Part shown: piece by piece, positions 6,866 to 11,409 of the stretch
How positions within the stretch are numbered: the first letter of the stretch is position 1
Layout: each line of letters opens with the position of its first letter
Source: an uncultured Oxalobacter sp.
GTDB lineage: Bacteria > Pseudomonadota > Gammaproteobacteria > Burkholderiales > Burkholderiaceae_D
DNA length: 11,409 bases
Assembly: GCA_905202055.1 (NCBI GenBank)
Contig: CAJKQK010000068.1
Location: 1-11,409, forward strand
Direction of reading: 5' to 3'
The notes under the pieces: model-generated
The model's database searches: none
Told to the model about the DNA's origin: nothing
Seen by the model: only the letters and a program-made list of their open reading frames with translations
Translations under genes and position numbers: made by a program

Positions 6866-7715
6866 AGTATCCGGAAACAGGATTTTCCTGAATGTATGTG
6901 GGCATGTTGTCGGGTGACGATGTGCCCGTTTTCATTTTGCAGCGTTTTTTTCCGATGATTATTGTCCAGTTCTGGTGAAAGAACAGCTCACCCTCTTTCA
7001 GAAAAGGCGAAAATCCGGTTTTTGCTTCGCCTTTTATGTCGGCTTCCATGTAGCTGATAATTTTCGCTCTGGTTATGGCAGGTGTTTTTGTCAGGTTCAT
7101 CCATTTTTCCAGTGAGACCGGAATTTCTGTTTTGTCGCATTTCAGGATGGAAAGCGAGTGATCGGCAAACAGTTTCAGAAACTCTGCCTGATTCAGGTTT
7201 TTTATATGGGATGGATCACGCATGGATTCAATTTTGTCTCTTGTGGCACGCAATGCTTCTTCGGGGGCTTCCATATCGATCAAAACCAGTTTTCCACCGG
7301 TTTTCAGGACACGGTCCATTTCCTGAAAAGGAGGTTCAGTGTCGGGAAAATGGTGAAAGGCCAGCCTTGAAATGACGATATCGAAACTGTTATCCAGAAA
7401 CGGCAATTCTTCAGCCCGTCCTTTTACAAAGACCATATTGTTCAGCTGGCTTTTTTCCGCTTCTCTTTTCCCGACTTCCAGCATGGCGGAAGTCGTGTCG
7501 AGGCAGGTGACGGTCTGTGCAAAGGGAGCAAGAGAACGTCCGCAGGCACATGTTCCCGCTGCCACTTCCAATATCGAGTCAGGCGTTGAAGGCTTGATAG
7601 CAGACACGCAATAGTCGAGATATTCCCGGTTTGAGAAATGCATGGCCGGTTTTTCGAATTCTTGTGCCTGCATGGTGAAAGACAGATGGATTGCACCGAT
7701 GTTAGAGGGAGTCAT
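6789..7715 (-). CDS. Class I SAM-dependent methyltransferase, probably frame-extended at its C-terminus
   Basis: Cytoplasmic Rossmann-fold methyltransferase of the Methyltransf_11/UbiE-like type; the substrate is unknown. Motif I is ILEVAAGTCACGRSLAPF (from I48), with cysteines where a GxG glycine is common. An acidic loop follows at CLDTTSAMLEVGK, then the post-motif PFLDNSFDIVISRLAFHHF and the LKTGGKLVLID strand at 137-147. The expected domain ends at WTIIIGKK near residue 257. The remaining 51 residues overlap the HPP terminator and the last 77 bases of the HPP gene, and look like antisense. An A7 tract (6951-6945) encodes GKK; with one A fewer, the frame would end at TGA 6934-6932, giving a 260-residue protein ending IIGKNAAK. 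The start at 7715 follows the ogt stop by one base (TAAgATG), so translation is probably coupled to ogt. Confidence 0.85.
   Translation of the reverse strand: MTPSNIGAIHLSFTMQAQEFEKPAMHFSNREYLDYCVSAIKPSTPDSILEVAAGTCACGRSLAPFAQTVTCLDTTSAMLEVGKREAEKSQLNNMVFVKGRAEELPFLDNSFDIVISRLAFHHFPDTEPPFQEMDRVLKTGGKLVLIDMEAPEEALRATRDKIESMRDPSHIKNLNQAEFLKLFADHSLSILKCDKTEIPVSLEKWMNLTKTPAITRAKIISYMEADIKGEAKTGFSPFLKEGELFFHQNWTIIIGKKRCKMKTGTSSPDNMPTYIQENPVSGYFTSNISDNACPCFSKNCSRSPQSTA
6900..6938 (+). terminator. Rho-independent terminator after the HPP gene
   Basis: Outer stem GGGCA (6900-6904) / TGCCC (6923-6927) and inner stem TTGTC (6907-6911) / GACGA (6916-6920, one G-T pair), with loop GGGT and a TG/TG internal loop, followed by GTTTTCATTTT. 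It lies 35 bases after the HPP stop. The extended methyltransferase frame reads through it on the other strand. Confidence 0.7.
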
Positions 7716-7716
7716 C

Positions 7717-8250
7717 TTATATTGCCGTTCCTTTTTCGGGGATAAAGAAAGGGGTCATGTCGACTTTTTCAAGTGAGAGCAGCCCTGTCTTTCTATCGAT
7801 TCCGCCGGCGTATCCGGTCAGGCTTCCCGACGTGCCGACTACCCTGTGGCAGGGGACGATGATGGAAACGGGATTATGGCCGACCGCGCCGCCAACAGCT
7901 TGTGCAGACATGGTTTTTTGCCCTGTTTTTGCAGTGATCATCCGGGCGATGGCTCCGTAAGTGATGACTTTGCCATAAGGAATATTCAGTAGGATTTCCC
8001 ACACCATTACCCGGAATGGGGAACTGTCCATATGCAAGGCAGGCGTGAAATCAGGTATTTCACCTCGAAAATAAGTATCCAGCCAGCTTGCCGTTTGTTC
8101 GAATATGGGCAGTTCTTTTTCACAATTTTCTGTCGGCAGCGTATCGGCGAAGTATTTTTGTCCGTTAAACCATAAACCCGTCAGGCTTTCTCCATTACTG
8201 GCCATTGTGATGTCGCCCAGGGGGGAGGTGTATTGAGAGGTATAGTGCAT
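7717..8250 (-). CDS. ogt: Methylated-DNA--protein-cysteine methyltransferase (Ogt type)
   Basis: Suicide DNA repair protein that moves the alkyl group from O6-alkylguanine (and O4-alkylthymine) in DNA to its own cysteine. The active site is IVPCHRVVG with acceptor C134. The DNA-binding helix region FRVMVWEILLNIPYGKVITYGAIA (from F79) and the GYAGGIDRKTGLLSLE end are typical. At 177 residues it is a stand-alone Ogt-like protein without the Ada activator domain; the N-terminal domain YTSPLGDITMASNG matches Ogt and Ada C-terminal proteins. GTGGGAT about 7 bases upstream serves as the ribosome site. It heads a two-gene unit with the methyltransferase, from which it is separated by one base. The AraC-type gene upstream is divergent, but it has a cupin sensor and not the methyl-accepting Ada domain, so Ada-like control is not indicated. 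Confidence 0.95.
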   Translation of the reverse strand: MHYTSQYTSPLGDITMASNGESLTGLWFNGQKYFADTLPTENCEKELPIFEQTASWLDTYFRGEIPDFTPALHMDSSPFRVMVWEILLNIPYGKVITYGAIARMITAKTGQKTMSAQAVGGAVGHNPVSIIVPCHRVVGTSGSLTGYAGGIDRKTGLLSLEKVDMTPFFIPEKGTAI

Positions 8251-8414
8251 TTTTCATCCCACGAAATAGTCTGATCAGTCGGAAGCCTTCATTTTATGGG
8301 CTTTTTGCGGTTTTCATTTTCCGGGCACCGGCAATGTGCAGCCGATTATCCTGAACCCTGAAATGTCATGCTTGGAATATGATTTTATCGTGGTAAAAAA
8401 TGAAATAATATCAA

Positions 8415-8434
8415 TATAATAGTTAAAACTATTA
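8415..8434 (+). promoter_or_regulatory. AT-rich promoter with dyad upstream of the AraC-type gene
   Basis: TATAAT at 8415-8420 lies about 44 bases before the araC-type start. It overlaps a perfect 8-bp inverted repeat TAATAGTT (8417-8424) / AACTATTA (8427-8434) with a 2-base spacer. The surroundings, from about 8391 to 8450, are much richer in A+T than the genes. No clear -35 is seen. The dyad could be an operator for a repressor or a melting-prone region; the 213-base spacer also contains the ogt promoter, which I could not place. Confidence 0.45.
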
Positions 8435-8463
8435 ATATATCGTCAAATCAAAAAGGCATTTCT

Positions 8464-9345
8464 ATGGCGTCAAAAAGGAAAGCGGCTTTTATCAATTCGG
8501 TCAATCTGAATGCCGATACGGATTTTCCGTTTCTGGTGCTGGATGTCATCAATGACCGCAGTTACCCGAAAAATCCGGGTTTTCTTGTCATGCACTGGCA
8601 TGAGGATTTGCAGTTCATTTATGTGCTTGAAGGCGCTATCGAAGTCCGGACACTGGATGAAGAGCTGAAACTGTCTGCGGGCCAGGGACTCTTCATTAAC
8701 AAAAATGTCGTGCATTGCGTGAATCAGTCAGGTGACTGCCACTACAAGAGTTTTATCTTTCCCGATTATTTTCTCCGGTTTTATTTCGGAAGCCCTGCGG
8801 AAAATCTGGTGGACACTCTTGTCGAAAACAGGGATGTGCCGCTTTATCGTTTTGTACCGGGAATCTCCTGGTGTGACACTGTTTTGTCGATTTTGAGGAA
8901 GTTGTCTTTTCTTGAAAACACGGGGAACGGATTCTATGTGTATGAAGTGCTGGTTTTTCTGACTTCTCTTTGGCTCGAGATCCGGAAAAACGTCAGTTTG
9001 CCATCGGGGAAAAAAGAAAATTCGGTCAGCAGGCGGATGCAGCGGTTTCTGGCCTATGTTGAAAAACATTATGCCGAAGAGATATCGCTGGGCAGGCTGG
9101 CAGAGAGTGCGAACGTCAGCAAGTCGGAGTGCCTGAGATGTTTCAGGTCGAGCATGCAGACGACGCCGTATAAATATCTGATGGAGTACCGTTTATCGAG
9201 GGCGGCAATCCTGTTACAGGAAACGGATGAACCTATCGGTGAGATTGCCTTCCGTACCGGTTTTCATCAGGCAAGTTATTTCGGGAAGTGTTTCAGGGAA
9301 AAGACGGGGTTTTCACCGAGGGATTATCGACGCAGGAATCAGTGA
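8464..9345 (+). CDS. AraC-family transcriptional regulator with cupin sensor domain
   Basis: One-component DNA-binding regulator of 293 residues, the usual length. The N-terminal half is a cupin-type ligand pocket, seen as HWHEDLQFIYVLEGAIEV at 44-61 and GQGLFINKNVVHCV at 73-86. The C-terminal half, about 190-293, has two helix-turn-helix units: ISLGRLAESANVSKSECLR from 207, and IGEIAFRTGFHQASYFGKCF from 258. The end is the family FREKTGFSPRDYRR. The inducer is not identifiable. AAAAAGG about 7 bases before the ATG is the ribosome site. It stands alone between divergent ogt and a convergent small gene, and ends 16 bases before a strong terminator, so it is monocistronic; its regulon may lie outside this window. 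Confidence 0.95.
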   Translation: MASKRKAAFINSVNLNADTDFPFLVLDVINDRSYPKNPGFLVMHWHEDLQFIYVLEGAIEVRTLDEELKLSAGQGLFINKNVVHCVNQSGDCHYKSFIFPDYFLRFYFGSPAENLVDTLVENRDVPLYRFVPGISWCDTVLSILRKLSFLENTGNGFYVYEVLVFLTSLWLEIRKNVSLPSGKKENSVSRRMQRFLAYVEKHYAEEISLGRLAESANVSKSECLRCFRSSMQTTPYKYLMEYRLSRAAILLQETDEPIGEIAFRTGFHQASYFGKCFREKTGFSPRDYRRRNQ

Positions 9346-9361
9346 AAAACCGATTGGATAT

Positions 9362-9397
9362 AAAACGGGCGCATTTTCTGACAATGCGCCCGTTTTT
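9362..9397. terminator. Bidirectional terminator between the AraC-type gene and the small gene
   Basis: Perfect 14-bp stem AAAACGGGCGCATT (9362-9375) / AATGCGCCCGTTTT (9383-9396), loop TTCTGAC. The A run on the left and T run on the right make it work in both directions. It ends the AraC-type gene on the plus strand and the 9441-9674 gene on the minus strand, whose stop is 44 bases away. Confidence 0.92.
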
Positions 9398-9440
9398 ATG
9401 GACGGAATATGAAATCGTACGATCCGTTTGGCATTAGCCC

Positions 9441-9674
9441 TTAAAACGGTTCGACCGAGTAGGCATGGAACTCGTCGTATGGTGTGGTGAAACAATCGCC
9501 CCAGCCGGTAGCGTATTGCCTTCTTTTGCGAACGACTTTTCCATACTGTTCATGATAGACCAGCCAGTTTTTGGTTCTTTTCAGCATGGTGACTTTATTA
9601 CGTTCAAGTCCACCGCAACCGCCGAAGATGAGTTCGCCGCTATATACCGTGTCTTTCTTGAATCTCTTGATCAT
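9441..9674 (-). CDS. Small basic hypothetical protein (77 residues)
   Basis: I do not recognise this protein. It is soluble in character, with no signal peptide or membrane segment, and rich in Lys/Arg (14) against 8 acidic residues. It has a glycine-rich FGGCGG at 17-22, two cysteines (C20, C61), a KKxRRQY-like basic patch near 49-54 and an aromatic C-terminal part (GWGDCFTTPYDEF). Support for a real gene is contextual. There is a TATACT promoter element upstream, GGAG (9688-9685 on the minus strand) 10 bases before the ATG, and the bidirectional terminator after the stop. The overlapping plus-strand frame at 9465-9692 has none of these. A peptide-binding, nucleic-acid-binding or regulatory role would be a guess. 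Confidence 0.6.
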   Translation of the reverse strand: MIKRFKKDTVYSGELIFGGCGGLERNKVTMLKRTKNWLVYHEQYGKVVRKRRQYATGWGDCFTTPYDEFHAYSVEPF

Positions 9675-9691
9675 TTTTTTATCACTCCATG

Positions 9692-9719
9692 AATTCGATA
9701 CACGAATTTTATTAGTATA
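9692..9719 (-). promoter_or_regulatory. Promoter and operator-like dyad of the small gene
   Basis: On the minus strand a TATACT -10 is read at 9719-9714. Right where transcription would begin lies a perfect inverted repeat AATTCG (9692-9697) / CGAATT (9703-9708) with a 5-base spacer ATACA. The -35 region is only a T-rich stretch. A dyad at the start point is a typical repressor site; the cognate protein is unknown. Confidence 0.45.
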
Positions 9720-9818
9720 ACGTGATTTTTTGATGAAAAAACAGGCCTTTTGGCGTTAAAAGCGATTTGTTTTCATGAGATGACAATCAGCGGTTTTCAA
9801 GCGTGTTTTATGCGAAAA

Positions 9819-9839
9819 CCGGATCCGGCGTTTTATAAT
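9819..9839 (+). promoter_or_regulatory. Promoter region of the EstB-like hydrolase
   Basis: TATAAT at 9834-9839 is preceded by a perfect palindrome CCGGATCCGG (9819-9828), which lies in the spacer upstream of the -10. No good -35 is visible, which would fit an activator or repressor bound near the palindrome. The hydrolase start is about 34-37 bases downstream. Confidence 0.45.
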
Positions 9840-9872
9840 CATTCTCATTGCCGGGTTTGATGACAGGAGGGA

Positions 9873-11024
9873 ATGATGGGAATTGCCGGAATTCGCAAGG
9901 ATGTGCTGGGTAAGGCGGTCGATGACGCTATCGACAGGAATATTGCCGAAGGGTTTACGACAGGCGTACTGGTTTGTGTTTGTTTTGACGGTGAATTGGT
10001 CTACCGGCGCGCCGCCGGTCTGGCCGACCGGGAAGCGAACTGTCCGATGCAGGAGGATACGCTTTTCCGTCTGGCGTCGATTTCCAAGGCGTTTACCAGT
10101 CTCGCTGTGGCCGCGCTTGTGGAACAGCGAAAACTGTCCCTGGATGATTCCGTTTCGAAATGGCTTCCGTATTTCACACCAAAGCTCTCCAACGGGTTTG
10201 TACCGGTTATCACGATCAGGGACTTGTTGTGTCACATGTCGGGACTCGATTACCGATGGGCGCAAAAGGAAGATGGCCCTTATGCTAGGGCAGGTGTTTC
10301 TGACGGGCTGGATATAACGGGTTTGACGCTTGAGGAGAATCTGAAGCGTCTGGCTTCTGCTCCGCTTTGTTTCGCTCCGGGTTCTTCATGGTTGTATTCG
10401 CTGGGGCCTGATGTGTTGGGCGCTGTCGTGGCGAAAGTGCTGGGGACGGATTTCCAGACGGCGCTGGCGGAACTGGTGATGAAACCGCTGGGAATGACGG
10501 ACACGGCTTTTTATGCCAGTGAAAGCGAACGGTCAAGGATGGCGGCTCCTTATTATCTGGATAATGGCAAGCTTGCACGAATGAAAGACGACCAGTTCCT
10601 GACGTCGGTTGATGACCGTTACTTTCATTTTTCACCCGAAAGGGTTTTTCGTGCTGAAGAATATCCGTCCGGTGGTGTCGGACTGGTGGGGACGGCATCC
10701 GATTTGATGCGTCTGGTGGAAATGATCAGGACGGGCGAATCTCCGATTGTCGGCAGGGAATTGATGGCGCAGATGTCAGCCAACCAGCTGGGGGATAGGA
10801 TGGCACGTCCCGGTTTCGGGTTTTCTCTGGGATGGGGTGTTCTGGTCGATCCGGGCGAGGCCGTAACGCCGCAAACGGCAGGGACGCTGGCGTGGGGAGG
10901 TGTTTACGGCAGCAAGTGGTTTGCAGACCCGGCAAAAAAACTGTCGGTCGTAACGATGACGACGACGGCGCTGGATGAAGTGGTTTCGGTAGACGTACGT
11001 AATGCGATTTACGGGTGTTTCTGA
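9873..11024 (+). CDS. EstB-like serine hydrolase (family VIII esterase / class C beta-lactamase fold)
   Basis: Serine hydrolase of the beta-lactamase/transpeptidase-like superfamily (PF00144). The nucleophile motif is S69-I-S-K72, the general base Y175 sits in LYSLGPDVLG, and WGGVYGSKWFADP from W341 replaces the KTG motif. This combination matches family VIII carboxylesterases such as Burkholderia EstB (S75, K78, Y181, W348 by comparison) better than true AmpC enzymes, which have YAN and KTG. Expected activity is on short-chain esters, with weak or no beta-lactam hydrolysis. No signal peptide is evident, so it is probably cytoplasmic. At 383 residues it is of family length. AGGAGG (9865-9870) is only 2 bases from the ATG at 9873 but 5 from the next in-frame ATG at 9876, so the real start is probably 9876. 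It appears monocistronic and converges on the SRAP gene. Confidence 0.9.
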   Translation: MMGIAGIRKDVLGKAVDDAIDRNIAEGFTTGVLVCVCFDGELVYRRAAGLADREANCPMQEDTLFRLASISKAFTSLAVAALVEQRKLSLDDSVSKWLPYFTPKLSNGFVPVITIRDLLCHMSGLDYRWAQKEDGPYARAGVSDGLDITGLTLEENLKRLASAPLCFAPGSSWLYSLGPDVLGAVVAKVLGTDFQTALAELVMKPLGMTDTAFYASESERSRMAAPYYLDNGKLARMKDDQFLTSVDDRYFHFSPERVFRAEEYPSGGVGLVGTASDLMRLVEMIRTGESPIVGRELMAQMSANQLGDRMARPGFGFSLGWGVLVDPGEAVTPQTAGTLAWGGVYGSKWFADPAKKLSVVTMTTTALDEVVSVDVRNAIYGCF

Positions 11025-11034
11025 AAATCAGATG

Positions 11035-11069
11035 ATTTGTATTCCATTTATCGATGGATAAATGCAAAT
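11035..11069. terminator. AT-rich hairpin between the hydrolase and SRAP genes
   Basis: Stem CATTTATC (11045-11052) / GATAAATG (11057-11064) with loop GATG, extended by ATTTG (11035-11039) / CAAAT (11065-11069) across a 5-base bulge. It sits 11 bases after the hydrolase stop and close to the convergent SRAP stop. There is no T tract on either strand, so terminator function is uncertain. Confidence 0.4.
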
Positions 11070-11076
11070 AAAAGGA

Positions 11077-11409
11077 TCAGATGGTTTTTCCGACAGTTAA
11101 TGAATGAGGTGTCCGGTCGAGAAAAGACCGGATATCCTGTCCGTTGATCCATGCTTCAATTTCCTCTTTTTCCAGCAGGACAGGCATACGGTGGTGGTAG
11201 GGAGCCATGCTGCTGTTGGCCGCAGTTGTCAGGATCGTGAAGCGGTCCTCATTGCCGAAGCGGGATGAAATGCCGGCAAGCCAGAGGATGTTTTCCGTCG
11301 GATGGGTGAAAAAATATTTCGTTTTGGTCCGGCCGCCTTCGGCGTTCCATTCATAAAAGCCGGTGGTTGGCACCACGCACCGGCGGGTATACACTGATTT
11401 GCGAAAGAG
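11077..11409 (-). CDS. SRAP (SOS response-associated peptidase, YedK/HMCES) family protein, C-terminal part
   Basis: DNA-damage protein that forms a covalent link to abasic sites in single-stranded DNA and protects them. The visible 110 codons are the C-terminal half of a family of about 220 residues. The frame is open at the window edge, so the N-terminal catalytic Cys2 lies outside. Recognisable parts are FRKSVYTRRCVVPTTGFYEW with the conserved active-site Glu of FYEW, the LTTAAN strand, and HHRMPVLL with the conserved His-x-Arg-Met-Pro (the second active-site residue in YedK). A GTG at 11394 is in frame but is internal, since the family sequence continues upstream of it. The gene converges on the EstB-like hydrolase with a 52-base spacer. 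The start and any SOS operator cannot be seen. Confidence 0.93.
   Translation of the reverse strand, partial: LFRKSVYTRRCVVPTTGFYEWNAEGGRTKTKYFFTHPTENILWLAGISSRFGNEDRFTILTTAANSSMAPYHHRMPVLLEKEEIEAWINGQDIRSFLDRTPHSLTVGKTI

Noticed and set aside
8283..8306. AAGCC/GGCTT hairpin followed by T5 on the plus strand
   Set aside because: It looks like a terminator, but no plus-strand gene precedes it. It lies in the spacer upstream of ogt. The stem is only 5 bp with an 11-base loop.
8464..9345. Ada-like regulator controlling divergent ogt
   Set aside because: The N-terminus is a cupin-type domain, without the zinc-cysteine methyl-acceptor domain of Ada.
9465..9692. 75-codon plus-strand frame opposite the small gene
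   Set aside because: It has no ribosome site and crosses the minus-strand promoter elements; the minus frame has the expression signals.
9873..11024. AmpC-type beta-lactamase resistance gene
   Set aside because: It lacks YAN and KTG motifs and a signal peptide. The WGGVYG and YSL motifs fit family VIII esterases.

Overview
This 11.4 kb window looks like a chromosomal housekeeping and accessory stretch from a Gram-negative bacterium of roughly balanced GC content. The proteins (YiiM-type MOSC, Ogt, SRAP/YedK, Rrf2 with three cysteines, EstB-like hydrolase) fit a proteobacterium. A betaproteobacterium such as Oxalobacter is my best guess, but that is inference and not proven by the sequence. 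No tRNA, rRNA, CRISPR array, transposase or phage gene was seen.

Layout from left to right. (1) Positions 1-1008, minus strand: a two-gene operon for a split iron-sulfur L-serine dehydratase, sdaAB (beta) followed by sdaAA (alpha), the latter cut by the window edge. (2) 1009-1334: a 326-base divergent spacer. (3) 1335-5606, plus strand: a CPH-type (CopB-like, P1B-3) copper ATPase with a Met/His-rich N-terminus, then guanine deaminase, then a YiiM-like MOSC protein, closed by a strong terminator. (4) 5738-6865: a divergent pair, an Rrf2 regulator with three cysteines (minus) and an HPP-family membrane protein (plus). They share a 72-base spacer that carries a bulged hairpin/dyad. (5) 6789-8250, minus strand: ogt (O6-alkylguanine-DNA alkyltransferase) directly followed by a class I SAM methyltransferase. 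The methyltransferase frame runs into the HPP terminator and gene end, probably because of one extra base in an A7 tract. (6) 8464-9345: an AraC-family activator behind an AT-rich promoter, ending in a 14-bp terminator hairpin shared with a convergent small gene. (7) 9441-9674, minus strand: an unrecognised 77-residue basic protein with its own promoter and dyad. (8) 9873-11024: an EstB-like family VIII serine hydrolase. (9) 11077-11409, minus strand: the C-terminal part of a SRAP (YedK/HMCES) protein.

Several genes deal with nucleobases or damaged DNA. Guanine deaminase turns over guanine, YiiM-type proteins reduce N-hydroxylated purines, Ogt removes O6-alkyl groups, and SRAP crosslinks to abasic sites. 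They are separate transcription units, so a shared system is not shown. I see no clearly new multi-gene system. The best leads are the Rrf2/HPP pair with its shared hairpin, the frame-extended methyltransferase, and the small regulated gene at 9441-9674.
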